Source of the DNA: Haloplanus ruber
GTDB lineage: Archaea; Halobacteriota; Halobacteria; Halobacteriales; Haloferacaceae
Direction of reading: 5' to 3'
Length of the DNA: 64,000 nucleotides
Assembly: GCF_024494725.1 (NCBI RefSeq)
Contig: NZ_JANHDK010000001.1
Location: forward strand, 372,001-436,000
Of this stretch, positions 1-7,920 are shown in pieces. A model generated the notes under the pieces. It was not told the origin of the DNA, did not search any database, and was given only the letters and a program-made list of their open reading frames with translations. Each line of letters opens with the position of its first letter. Positions within the stretch are counted from its first letter, which is position 1. The translations under genes were made by a program, and so were the position numbers.

Positions 1-316
1 TACAGAAGCCGGTGTAGCCGTTCTCGCAGTTCTCACAGTGGCCACAGGCGACGTTGAAGGGGGCGACGACGCGGTCGCCCACTTCGAGACTCGACACCGC
101 CTCGCCGACTTCGCTGACGACACCCATGTTCTCGTGGCCGAAGACGATCCCCGGCTCCGCGGCCGTCCGCCCCTCGTACATGTGGAGGTCGGAGCCACAG
201 ATACACGTCGTCGTGATGTCGATAACGACGTCGTTCGGGTGTTCGATCTCCGGTTCGTCGACCTCTTCGACAGCGACTTCGTGTGGTCCCTTGTAGACCA
301 CGGCGTTCATTGACAT
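1..316 (-). CDS. Zinc-dependent alcohol/formaldehyde dehydrogenase (MDR family), 3' part outside window
   Basis: Only the N-terminal 105 residues are present; the gene runs off the left edge. Seen: the catalytic-zinc segment with Cys40-Gly-Ser-Asp-Leu-His45, the Gly-His-Glu motif at 60-62, and four structural-zinc cysteines (91, 94, 97, 105). These define the zinc MDR alcohol dehydrogenase family; the arrangement resembles glutathione-independent formaldehyde dehydrogenases, but the substrate cannot be fixed from this fragment. The start at 316 (MSMN) is 4 bases past the stop of the upstream GlcG-like gene, so the two are probably co-transcribed; an in-frame ATG at 310 is the alternative. Confidence 0.85.
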   Translation of the reverse strand, partial: MSMNAVVYKGPHEVAVEEVDEPEIEHPNDVVIDITTTCICGSDLHMYEGRTAAEPGIVFGHENMGVVSEVGEAVSSLEVGDRVVAPFNVACGHCENCENGYTGFC

Positions 317-319
317 TCG

Positions 320-745
320 TTACTCACCTCGGATCTCTTCCCAGTGGCTGACGCCAGCTTCCGCGACTTCCATGTCCTGCTCGACTGCGCCGCCCGAGAC
401 GCCGAACGCCCCGACGACGTCTCCGTCCTCGTCGAGCAGCGGATATCCGCCGCCGAAGATCACCATACGACCCTCGTCGGTCGTCTGGAGGCCGTACAGG
501 GAGTTGCCGGGCTCGGACGGTTCGGCGAGCTCGTGTGTCGGCATGTCCAGCGCGGCCGACGTGTACGCTTTGTTCCGCGAGATGGAGACGGACGCCAGCC
601 AGGCGTCGTCCATCCGATGCTGAGCGATGAGGTTACCCTCGCTGTTCGCGACGGTAATTACCATCGGGTTGTCGATTTCTTCGGCCTTCTGCTCGGCCGC
701 GTCGATCAGTTCTTTCGCCGTATCAAGATCAATGGATTGGACCAT
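320..745 (-). CDS. GlcG/HbpS family (heme-binding-like) protein
   Basis: A 141-residue protein of the GlcG/HbpS (DUF336) family, a small alpha/beta fold found beside oxidoreductases and sometimes shown to bind heme or corrinoids. Seen: the family's central segment around IFGGGYPL and the C-terminal glycine-rich AFGVSGG stretch. Length matches the family. I start at the ATG at 745; the codon at 746-748 is TTG, and the AT-rich box near 776 would place transcription start almost at this ATG. It lies directly upstream of the dehydrogenase gene with 3 bases between them, so a role in the same oxidation pathway is inferred. The exact ligand is unknown. Confidence 0.8.
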   Translation of the reverse strand: MVQSIDLDTAKELIDAAEQKAEEIDNPMVITVANSEGNLIAQHRMDDAWLASVSISRNKAYTSAALDMPTHELAEPSEPGNSLYGLQTTDEGRMVIFGGGYPLLDEDGDVVGAFGVSGGAVEQDMEVAEAGVSHWEEIRGE

Positions 746-771
746 CAATTATTCATTTTCGAGAACACCGA

Positions 772-781
772 CATAAGTATT
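772..781 (-). promoter_or_regulatory. Putative TATA box for the GlcG-dehydrogenase pair
   Basis: On the minus strand this reads as an ATACTTAT core centred about 31 nt before the ATG at 745, as expected for a leaderless haloarchaeal transcript. No ribosome binding site precedes the ATG. Confidence 0.45.
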
Positions 782-1126
782 TGCCTTTACATACCCTCCG
801 CCGGCTTGACAACTATCGTACATCGAGTTTATCGAGACGACCGTACGAAGACGAGACGCTCAGCGTCTCTGGGATGCGTACACCCCAAATATGGGTCGAG
901 CGTGTTCGACGACAACCGGTGCGCCCGAGCCGACAACAGATAACTGGAACCAATTACTGACGGCGCTCTACACCCGCGATTCGCCAGATGTGGGACCGCC
1001 GCCCGAGTTCGTTCGTCCTCTCGGCGATGACACGGCGGTGGGGGTCCCGGGGACTCGACGGGTCGCAGCGAGCGACTCGACGGCCCGGCGTGACACCGGT
1101 TGGCGCCGTGGCGCCGACAGCTAGGA

Positions 1127-1146
1127 AGTAACCGTCAGTAGTTACT
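1127..1146. repeat. Inverted repeat AGTAAC-N8-GTTACT
   Basis: Perfect 6-bp arms at 1127-1132 and 1141-1146 with an 8-base spacer, about 130 bases upstream of the CoxL-like gene. The core GTAAC-N8-GTTAC recurs at 6608-6625. It could be a dimeric regulator site or chance. Confidence 0.3.
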
Positions 1147-1276
1147 CTTTTGCGGACAAACGCCGTACGTGGCGAACGCGACGAATCGTTTTTGGTTTCG
1201 CACCCGCAATAGCGATACAGAAGCGATGCACTACACACGTTCACAGTTCCCGACGACCGGGGGAGGACACTGACCG

Positions 1277-3646
1277 ATGGACTTCGAGACGGTCGACGCC
1301 GACGACGTCGATCCGACAGAGCTGTTCGGCTCCGCGGTGCAGCGCCGAGAGGACCCACACCTCCTCACCGGCGACGCGGAGTACACCGACGACATCGGCT
1401 ATCCCAACGAGACACACCTCGCCTTGCTCGGGAGCCAGTACGGGCACGCCACCGTCGAAGCTATCGACACGAGCGACGCCGAGGCGATGGACGGCGTCCT
1501 CGCCGTTCTCACCTGGGCGGACATCCAAGCCTCGGACGCACCGGGGTACGTCCGGACGGACGACCCCGCGGGTGGCTCGACCGAGTCGGACGCCGAAACG
1601 GGCGCCACGTCACCGAACCAGCCGCTATTGGCCGACGGCTGGGCCGCCTACCAGGGCCAACCGGTCGCCGCTGTCGTCGCCGAGGACCGCTACCGCGCCC
1701 ACGATGCGCTCGACGGCATCGACGTGACCTACGACCGCCGCGATGCCGTCATCGACCCGCGGGAGGCGACGGCCGACGACGCCCCGACGATTCACGACGA
1801 CGCACCGGGGAACGTCGCGTTCACGTGGGACACGGGCGACGAGGCGGCCGCCGACGCGGCCCTCGACGCCGCGGACAACGTCGTGGAACTGGACCTCGAG
1901 ATCAACCGCGTGATTCCGACGGCGATGGAACCGCGCGCGGCGGCGGCGCGGTACCGACCGTCCGACGACGCCCTCGACGTTGCGCTCTCGACGCAGAAAC
2001 CACACGGGATGCAGGGTGACCTCTCGCATACGCTCGGCGTCCCGGACCACCGAATCCGCGTTCGCGCCCCGGACGTTGGCGGGGGCTTCGGCGCCAAACT
2101 GTTCCCGTACACCGGCTATCTGCTCGCCGGGTGGTGTGCCATGCACGTCGAGCGACCGGTGAAGTGGGTCGCCCCGCGAACCGAGGACTTCCTGTCGATG
2201 ATTCACGCCCGTCACCACCTCGTCCACGCCGAGGCAGGGGTCGACGACGACGGTCGACTCCGGGGATTCCGCGCCGAGACGACCGCCCCGGTCGGCGGTT
2301 TTCTCGTCCCCGCCGGCTCCGGCGTCCCGACCAATCTCGGGCTGATGGCCAACGGGCAGTACGACGTGCCCGGTGCGTACGTCCACACGACGGGAGTGTT
2401 CACCAACACGGCGCCGCTCTCGGCCTATCGTGGCGCCGGTCGCCCGGAGGCCACCTACTTCATCGAGCGGCTGATCGACGAGGCGGCGCGGGAACTCGAC
2501 GTGGACCCGGCGGCAATCCGCCGGCGGAACTTCGTCCCCGCGGACGCCTTCCCCTTCGAGACCGGTCTGGGGCGCACCTACGACTCCGGCGACTACGACG
2601 CGACGCTTTCCCGGGCGCTGGAGATGATCGGCTACGAGGACTTCCGCGAGCGACAGGCTGCCGCCCGAGAGGAGGGTCGGTATCTCGGCATTGGCCTGTC
2701 GTGTTACGTCGAGGCCTGTGGGAACGCGCCCGGCATGTACGAGAATGGTGCCGTCCACGTCAAACCCTCCGGACGAGTGGTCGTCACGACCGGGACCGCC
2801 GAAATCGGGACCGGCCACCACACCGGCTACGCTCAGATCGTTGCACACGAACTGGGCGTCCCGGCCGCCGATGTGGAGATTCGCGAGGGCGATACCGCCG
2901 AAATCGAGGAGGGCAACGGCACCGGCGGGAGTCGGGCGATGGCTGTCGGCGGAAGCGCGATCAAGCGAAGCGCCGAAAAGGTCGTCGAGAAGGCCCGCCG
3001 GATCGCGAGCCACCGTCTCGAAGTCGCCGACGCGGACCTCGAGTTCGCGGACGGCGAGTTCTTCATCGCCGGTGCGCCGGAGCGGTCGATGAGTTTCCGG
3101 GAGGTCGCGGACGTCGCCTACGGCGGCGCCGACGCCCTGCCCGAGGGGATGGAACCGGGGCTCGACGAGACGACGTTTTTCGACCCCGCGAACTACACCT
3201 TCCCCTTCGGGACGCACATCGCCGTCGTGGCGGTGGAGCCGTCGACCGGCGAGATCGAGATCGAGCGCTACGTCGCCGTCGACGACGTGGGCGAGCAGAT
3301 CAACCCGAAGATCATCGAGGGGCAGATTCACGGCGGGGTCGCTCAGGGCGTCGGCCAGGCGCTCCAGGAGGAGGCCGTCTACGACGACAACGGCAACCTG
3401 CTGACCGCTTCCCTGCAGGACTACGCGATGCCAAAAGCCGCGGACGTGCCGGAGGTCGAGTGGGACTCGACGGTCACACCGTGCCCGCACAACCCGCTAG
3501 GGGTGAAAGGCGTCGGTGAGGCGGGCGCCATCGCCGCCCCGCCGGCCGTCGTCAACGCCGTCCACGACGCCCTCGATCCGCTCGGTGTCGACACCATCGA
3601 CATGCCGCTGACCGCCGAGCGGATCTGGGCGGCGGTCGAAAGCTGA
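1277..3646 (+). CDS. Xanthine dehydrogenase-family molybdopterin-binding subunit (CoxL type, form II-like)
   Basis: Large catalytic subunit of a molybdenum hydroxylase (xanthine dehydrogenase/aerobic CO dehydrogenase superfamily), 789 residues, full family length. Seen: GGGFGAK at 268-274, AYRGAGRPE at 383-391, and a C-terminal GVGEAG with the conserved catalytic-type Glu near 748. The AYRGAGR motif is the form II type rather than the AYxCSFR of true CO-oxidising CoxL, so the substrate is probably a heterocycle or aldehyde and is not known. A good GGAGG precedes the ATG. The usual FAD subunit and 2Fe-2S subunit are not next to it: the upstream gene is divergent and the downstream gene convergent, one base away. 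It therefore probably needs partners encoded elsewhere. Confidence 0.9.
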   Translation: MDFETVDADDVDPTELFGSAVQRREDPHLLTGDAEYTDDIGYPNETHLALLGSQYGHATVEAIDTSDAEAMDGVLAVLTWADIQASDAPGYVRTDDPAGGSTESDAETGATSPNQPLLADGWAAYQGQPVAAVVAEDRYRAHDALDGIDVTYDRRDAVIDPREATADDAPTIHDDAPGNVAFTWDTGDEAAADAALDAADNVVELDLEINRVIPTAMEPRAAAARYRPSDDALDVALSTQKPHGMQGDLSHTLGVPDHRIRVRAPDVGGGFGAKLFPYTGYLLAGWCAMHVERPVKWVAPRTEDFLSMIHARHHLVHAEAGVDDDGRLRGFRAETTAPVGGFLVPAGSGVPTNLGLMANGQYDVPGAYVHTTGVFTNTAPLSAYRGAGRPEATYFIERLIDEAARELDVDPAAIRRRNFVPADAFPFETGLGRTYDSGDYDATLSRALEMIGYEDFRERQAAAREEGRYLGIGLSCYVEACGNAPGMYENGAVHVKPSGRVVVTTGTAEIGTGHHTGYAQIVAHELGVPAADVEIREGDTAEIEEGNGTGGSRAMAVGGSAIKRSAEKVVEKARRIASHRLEVADADLEFADGEFFIAGAPERSMSFREVADVAYGGADALPEGMEPGLDETTFFDPANYTFPFGTHIAVVAVEPSTGEIEIERYVAVDDVGEQINPKIIEGQIHGGVAQGVGQALQEEAVYDDNGNLLTASLQDYAMPKAADVPEVEWDSTVTPCPHNPLGVKGVGEAGAIAAPPAVVNAVHDALDPLGVDTIDMPLTAERIWAAVES

Positions 3647-3647
3647 T

Positions 3648-4799
3648 CTACAGGTCGAAGTGCTCCGCGGCCGTCTGCATGTCCTTGTCGCCCCGCCCCG
3701 AGAGGTTCACGAGGATGCTGTCGTGCTCGCCCGTCTCCGCCAGTTCGATGGCCCGCGCCACGCCGTGACTCGTTTCGAGCGCTGGGATGATCCCTTCCGT
3801 CTCGGAGAGTTCGCGGAAGGCGGCGAGCGCCTCGTCGTCGGTGACGGCGGTGTACTCGGCGCGGCCGACCGCCCGGAACATGGCGTGTTCGGGGCCGACA
3901 CCCGGATAGTCCAGCCCCGCCGATACCGAGTGGACCTCGGTGTCGTCGTCGATCACACGGGTCTTCATCCCGTGGATAACCTCGTCTTCGCCCTCGGCGA
4001 GGGGCGCGGCGTGTTGGCCCGAGCCCTCGCCCTTGCCGCCGCCCTCCGCCCCGTAGAAGGCGACGTCGTCGTCGCGGAGGGGATGGAAGAGACCGATGGC
4101 GTTCGAGCCGCCGCCGACGCAGGCGACCGCCGCGTCGGGCAGGGAGCCGGTGCGGTCGAGCATCTGCTCGCGGGCCTCCTCGCCGATGACCGACTGGAAG
4201 TCACGGACCATCCGCGGGAAGGGGTCTGGACCGACGACGCTCCCGACGAGATAGTGGGTGTCCTCGATGTTTTCGGCCATGTCCTCCAGCGCGGCGTCGA
4301 CGGCGTCGGCGAGGCCGGCTCCGCCGCGGCTCACCTCGTTGACCGTCGCGCCCATCAGCCGCATCCGGAAGACGTTCATCCGCTGGCGCTCGACGTCCTT
4401 CTCGCCCATGTAAATCTCGGTGTCCAGATCGAGGAGGGCGCCGGCCATCGCCGTGGCCGTCCCGTGCTGACCGGCCCCGGTTTCGGCGATGAGGCGGTCC
4501 TTGCCCGCCCGCTTTGCGAGTAGCGCCTGGCCGAGCGTGTTGTTGATCTTGTGGGCACCGCCGTGGAGCAGGTCCTCTCGCTTGAGGTAGATGTCGGCGC
4601 CGTACCGCTCGCTCAGGTTTCGAGCGTAATGTAGCGGCGTGGGCCGCCCGGCGAACGTCTCCAGGAGGTCACGGAGGTCCGCTTGGAACGACTCCGAATC
4701 CGCTACCTCGTCGTAGGCCTGTCCGAGGTGTTTGAGCGGCTCTTCGAGCATGTCGGGGACGTGACGACCGCCGTAGCCGTCGAAGGTACCGTCGGCCAT
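3648..4799 (-). CDS. trpB: Tryptophan synthase beta subunit
   Basis: PLP enzyme that condenses indole with serine to give tryptophan; cytoplasmic. The 383-residue length fits the TrpB1 type. Seen: the PLP lysine Lys84 in [13 protein letters not shown] at 106-113 (its Glu corresponds to the catalytic acid near E. coli Glu109) and the phosphate-binding VGGGSNAIG at 228-236. No trpA or other trp gene lies beside it in this window, whereas trpB is often next to trpA; a complete trp operon may be elsewhere, making this either the sole relocated copy or a second one. Convergent with the CoxL-like gene, one base apart. Confidence 0.92.
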   Translation of the reverse strand: MADGTFDGYGGRHVPDMLEEPLKHLGQAYDEVADSESFQADLRDLLETFAGRPTPLHYARNLSERYGADIYLKREDLLHGGAHKINNTLGQALLAKRAGKDRLIAETGAGQHGTATAMAGALLDLDTEIYMGEKDVERQRMNVFRMRLMGATVNEVSRGGAGLADAVDAALEDMAENIEDTHYLVGSVVGPDPFPRMVRDFQSVIGEEAREQMLDRTGSLPDAAVACVGGGSNAIGLFHPLRDDDVAFYGAEGGGKGEGSGQHAAPLAEGEDEVIHGMKTRVIDDDTEVHSVSAGLDYPGVGPEHAMFRAVGRAEYTAVTDDEALAAFRELSETEGIIPALETSHGVARAIELAETGEHDSILVNLSGRGDKDMQTAAEHFDL

Positions 4800-4826
4800 G
4801 AGCGTCGGATGCTCACCGGAGGGACA

Positions 4827-4836
4827 TAAACGCTAC
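4827..4836 (-). promoter_or_regulatory. Putative TATA box for trpB
   Basis: Minus-strand GTTTATGT-like box about 32 nt before the trpB ATG at 4799, in the overlap-free divergent region shared with gatC. Confidence 0.4.
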
Positions 4837-4880
4837 CGACCGCGGATCGGTTCGCGGCCGGCGCTCGGCGGGTGGACCGA

Positions 4881-4890
4881 AACCCTTAGT
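4881..4890 (+). promoter_or_regulatory. Putative TATA box for gatCA
   Basis: CCTTAGT-like element centred about 29 nt upstream of the gatC ATG at 4915. It supports that ATG over the longer open frame beginning at 4798. Confidence 0.35.
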
Positions 4891-4914
4891 GCCAGCCCGA
4901 AAGTGGCCACACAC

Positions 4915-5193
4915 ATGAGCGAGACGCCCGTCGATCCCGACGAGGTCCGCCACACTGCGGATCTGGCCCGGATCGACTTAGACGAGGACGAGGTGGAGCG
5001 ATTCGCCGTGCAGTTCGCGGACATTCTCTCCTACTTCGACGCCCTCGACGACGTGCCGGAGGTCGACGCCGAGGCCGACCTAGTGAACGTCATGCGCGCC
5101 GACGAGGTGCGTGACGGGCTCTCACAGGAGGAGGCACTGCGGAACGCCCCCGAGACCGAAGACGGCTACTTCAAGGGGCCGAGCGTCTCATGA
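4915..5193 (+). CDS. gatC: Asp-tRNA(Asn)/Glu-tRNA(Gln) amidotransferase subunit C
   Basis: Small (92 aa) scaffold subunit of the GatCAB amidotransferase, which converts misacylated Glu-tRNA(Gln) or Asp-tRNA(Asn) to the correct amide form. Seen: the family's N-terminal helix region (VRHTADLARIDLDEDE) and the C-terminal DGYFKGP signature. The open frame extends 39 codons further upstream, but the MSETP start fits the family and the TATA-like box. Its stop overlaps the gatA ATG by 4 bases, so translation is probably coupled. gatB is not in the window. Confidence 0.92.
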   Translation: MSETPVDPDEVRHTADLARIDLDEDEVERFAVQFADILSYFDALDDVPEVDAEADLVNVMRADEVRDGLSQEEALRNAPETEDGYFKGPSVS

Positions 5194-6461
5194 GCGTCGA
5201 CGCCTTCATCACCGAGGAGACGATTCAGGGCGCCGACGACGGCCCGCTCGCCGACCGGACCGTCGCGATCAAGGACAACATCTCGACGGCGGGCGTCCGC
5301 ACCACCTGTGGCTCCGAGATGCTCGCCGACTACGTCCCGCCGTACGACGCGACGGTGGTCGAACGCCTCAAGCGCGCCGGCGCAACGCTCGTCGGCAAGA
5401 CCAACATGGACGAGTTCGGGATGGGGACGACCACCGAGACGTCGGCCTTCGGCCCGACGAAGAACCCGGTCGACGAGTCACGGGTTCCCGGGGGATCCTC
5501 CGGGGGAAGCGCCGCGGCCGTCGCCGCCGGCGAGGCCGACGTCGCCCTCGGGAGCGACACCGGCGGCTCGGTTCGCTGTCCGGCGGCGTTCTGTGGCGTC
5601 GTCGGGATCAAGCCCACCTACGGGCTGGTCTCCCGGTACGGGCTCGTCGCCTACGCCAACTCGCTGGAACAGATCGGGCCGCTGGCGCCGACCGTCGAAG
5701 GGGCCGCCGAGGTCCTCGACGTGATCGCCGGTCCCGACGAGCGCGACGCCACTACCCGCGAGGCGGGCGCCGACGCCGACTACGCGAGCGCCGCCGACGG
5801 CGACGTCGAGGGACTCTCTATCGGCGTCCCGACCGAGTTGATCGAGGGCGCCGACGAACGGGTCATCGAGCGGTTCGAGGCGACGCTCGACGACCTGAGA
5901 GCACAGGGCGCGGAGACCCACGAGGTGAGCCTCCCCTCTGTCGAACGTGCCGTCCAAGCCTACTACGTGATCGCCATGTCCGAGGCGTCCTCGAATCTCG
6001 CGCGGTTCGACGGCGTCCGCTACGGCCCCGAGACCGACGCCGACGGCAACTGGAACGACTCGTTCGCACAGGTCCGCGAGGAGGGCTTCGGCGACGAGGT
6101 GAAACGGCGTATCCTGCTCGGGACGTACGCCCTCTCGGCCGGCTACCACGACAAGTACTACGCGAAGGCACAGGACGCCCGCGCGTGGCTCAAGCAGGAC
6201 TTCGACGAGGCGCTTGCCGAGGCGGACGTGCTCGCGTCGCCGACCATGCCCGTGTTGCCGTTCGAACTCGGCGAGAGCCTCGACGACCCGCTTCAGATGT
6301 ACCTCGCGGACGCCAACACGGTGCCGGTGAACCTGGCGAACCTCCCGGCGGTCTCCGTGCCCGCGGGACGGGCCGACGGTCTCCCTGTCGGCTTCCAGTT
6401 GATCGGGTCGGCCTTCGGCGAACGTGAGATTATTCGGGCGGCGAGTGCCGTCGAGAACTGA
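5190..6461 (+). CDS. gatA: Asp-tRNA(Asn)/Glu-tRNA(Gln) amidotransferase subunit A
   Basis: Amidase-signature subunit that hydrolyses glutamine and channels ammonia to GatB. The Ser-cisSer-Lys triad is visible: Lys28 in AIKDN, Ser103/104 in GGSSGGS, and nucleophile Ser127 in the SDTGGSVR segment. At 423 residues it is shorter than bacterial GatA (about 480), as is usual in haloarchaea. It is translationally coupled to gatC (ATGA overlap). Downstream is a convergent unknown gene separated by about 210 bases containing palindromes. Confidence 0.93.
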   Translation: MSVDAFITEETIQGADDGPLADRTVAIKDNISTAGVRTTCGSEMLADYVPPYDATVVERLKRAGATLVGKTNMDEFGMGTTTETSAFGPTKNPVDESRVPGGSSGGSAAAVAAGEADVALGSDTGGSVRCPAAFCGVVGIKPTYGLVSRYGLVAYANSLEQIGPLAPTVEGAAEVLDVIAGPDERDATTREAGADADYASAADGDVEGLSIGVPTELIEGADERVIERFEATLDDLRAQGAETHEVSLPSVERAVQAYYVIAMSEASSNLARFDGVRYGPETDADGNWNDSFAQVREEGFGDEVKRRILLGTYALSAGYHDKYYAKAQDARAWLKQDFDEALAEADVLASPTMPVLPFELGESLDDPLQMYLADANTVPVNLANLPAVSVPAGRADGLPVGFQLIGSAFGEREIIRAASAVEN

Positions 6462-6547
6462 GCGAATCGGGTAGGGGTACTGAGGAGTGTCACACGCGAT
6501 GGGCATCCCGATCCAACGACGCGTTCCCCCCGGAGCCGCGTCGTGTC

Positions 6548-6569
6548 GGCGTCGACGAACGTCGACACC
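6548..6569. repeat. Near-perfect GC-rich palindrome downstream of gatA
   Basis: Arms at 6548-6557 and 6560-6569 match at nine of ten positions around a 2-base centre. Too tight for a normal RNA hairpin loop; it may be a DNA-binding site or incidental. Confidence 0.25.
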
Positions 6570-6605
6570 GAAGTGGTGATCGGAAGGCCCACCTGCAACG
6601 GAGGT

Positions 6606-6627
6606 GCGTAACAGTATAACGTTACGC
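6606..6627. terminator. Inverted repeat GCGTAAC-N8-GTTACGC between convergent genes
   Basis: Perfect 7-bp arms (6606-6612 and 6621-6627) separated by 8 bases, between the 3' ends of gatA and the convergent unknown gene. Position suggests a transcription-end or roadblock element; the GTAAC-N8-GTTAC core also occurs at 1128-1145, so a protein-binding site is an alternative. Confidence 0.3.
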
Positions 6628-6671
6628 CCCGAGTTCTCATCGCTGATATCGGGGGGTGACGGCCGGAACGG

Positions 6672-7097
6672 TCAGTCCGCGGCGCCGTTACGGACCCCGT
6701 CGCGAATCTTCTGTGCCCGCTTGCGGACCCGCTCGACGTATCGCTTGGCTCGCTCTGGTTTGTGGCCGTAGTAGGACGCGACCCACTCGACGTCACCGTA
6801 ATGCTGGGTCACGAAGTACGCCGCGAGGGTGTCCCGGCCAGCTTGGATAATCTCCGGCGGCACGCCCCGCTCGCCGACCCCCTGTTCGTCGAACCCGTTC
6901 ACGTCGAAGTAGACGTCGGCGTACAGCTCCGCCGTCTCCGCGTCGGTGAACGTACAGCCGTCGTGGTGGGGTGCTTCGAACCGGTAGGCGGCGTCGCCCG
7001 CCGCGGTCGTCACCTCGACGATCCGCACGTCGAGGACGTACTCCCGGTGGATTCGTTCGGTTGAGTCGTCGGTCGTCCCGTTGGGTGATCGTGACAT
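6672..7097 (-). CDS. Conserved-looking haloarchaeal hypothetical protein
   Basis: A 141-residue soluble, charged protein that I do not recognise. It has a hydrophilic N-terminus, a mixed central part with aromatic residues (EAPHHDGCTF, ADVYFDVNGFD) and a basic, helical C-terminus rich in Arg/Lys (KPERAKRYVERVRKR), which could bind nucleic acid or a membrane surface. I use the ATG at 7097; the open frame continues to a TTG at 7148 but that would overlap the upstream gene. It lies 31 bases after the cohesin-like gene on the same strand, so it may be the third gene of that operon. Function unknown. Confidence 0.6.
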   Translation of the reverse strand: MSRSPNGTTDDSTERIHREYVLDVRIVEVTTAAGDAAYRFEAPHHDGCTFTDAETAELYADVYFDVNGFDEQGVGERGVPPEIIQAGRDTLAAYFVTQHYGDVEWVASYYGHKPERAKRYVERVRKRAQKIRDGVRNGAAD

Positions 7098-7128
7098 CGT
7101 TGGCGTGTGAGGTGGTCGGCAAGCGGTG

Positions 7129-7851
7129 CTACCGGCGGCGCCGGACAAGCGCGACGGCGACGAGTGCGGTAATCGCGACGACGACCAGCGCCGGGGACAA
7201 CGGCCCGGAGCCGGCGGTTTCGGCCGCGTCGTCGGTCCCCGCGTCGCCCCGTGTCGCGGTCGTCGATTCGGAGGCCGATCCGCCGTCGTCGTCGATAGCC
7301 GTCCCGCTCGCCGTGTCGTCGGACGCCGGGGCGGTGTCGCCGCCGCTTCCGTCGACGGTCACGGTGCCTGCTGCCGTCGCGGGTTGGAACGCGTTTCCGT
7401 CGTCGTCGTCGAACTGCGACGGCGTGACGGTGATGGTCGTCTCGCCGGCTGCGACGCCGCTGATCTCGACGGCCGCGAGTGTCACGTCGGTCGCACCGGG
7501 GTCGATCTGTCCCTCCATATCGGCGGCTTCGAGGGTGGCCGTCGCCCCGTCGTCACCGACGCTCGGCGAGGTGGTCAGCGCGAATTGCTCGGGGTAGCTC
7601 GCCCCCTCGATCTGCGCCACCTCCGGATTCTCGACGGTGATATCGAGGTAGTATCCTGCGAGACCGTTCGGGGCGTTCGTCAGGACGACCCCGACGGTCG
7701 TCGTCCCGTCGGCGGCCACCGTGTCGCCGACGACGCGGACGGTCGGTTGTTCGCTCTGTGCCGTGACGGTCCCCGCCGTCGCCACCGCCCCGAGGAGGGC
7801 GAGCGCCGCCAGGGTGACCGCGAGTATCGAAACGTGTCGTGGGTGAGTCAT
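7129..7851 (-). CDS. Membrane-anchored protein with an extracellular cohesin-like domain
   Basis: 240 residues: signal peptide at about 1-31, a cohesin-like beta domain at about 37-168 (NPEVA, VGDDGATATL and DDDGNAF landmarks), a low-complexity Ser/Thr/Asp/Gly linker at 169-215, a hydrophobic helix at 219-236 and a terminal RRRR. That architecture holds the domain outside the cell on a stalk. The tail resembles a PGF-CTERM archaeosortase signal in layout but lacks the Pro-Gly-Phe, so simple membrane anchoring is more likely. The domain is clearly related to the one in the upstream dockerin-bearing PhoX-like protein (69 bases away, same strand). Inferred role: a surface receptor for the neighbour's dockerin. 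Confidence 0.75.
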   Translation of the reverse strand: MTHPRHVSILAVTLAALALLGAVATAGTVTAQSEQPTVRVVGDTVAADGTTTVGVVLTNAPNGLAGYYLDITVENPEVAQIEGASYPEQFALTTSPSVGDDGATATLEAADMEGQIDPGATDVTLAAVEISGVAAGETTITVTPSQFDDDDGNAFQPATAAGTVTVDGSGGDTAPASDDTASGTAIDDDGGSASESTTATRGDAGTDDAAETAGSGPLSPALVVVAITALVAVALVRRRR

Positions 7852-7920
7852 CGTGTGTGGTAATATTCTGGGGGGTGGGTGGGGTGGGGCCGCGTGGTGC
7901 GGCGCCCGAGCGACGGGCCG

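Larger units (their letters stand above)
746..1276. other. Divergent intergenic region, no gene supported
   Basis: About 530 bases between the divergent GlcG-like and CoxL-like genes. It holds the GlcG-side TATA box, an inverted repeat at 1127-1146, and a clear GGAGG at 1262-1266 ten bases before the CoxL ATG. Short open frames here have poor composition and no recognisable product. No tRNA-like fold was noticed. Confidence 0.5.

Noticed and set aside
1625-3490. Long antisense open frame over the CoxL-like gene
   Set aside because: GC-rich third positions make long shadow frames; the CoxL motifs are on the plus strand and the antisense translation is Arg/Asp-poor in structure and unrecognisable.
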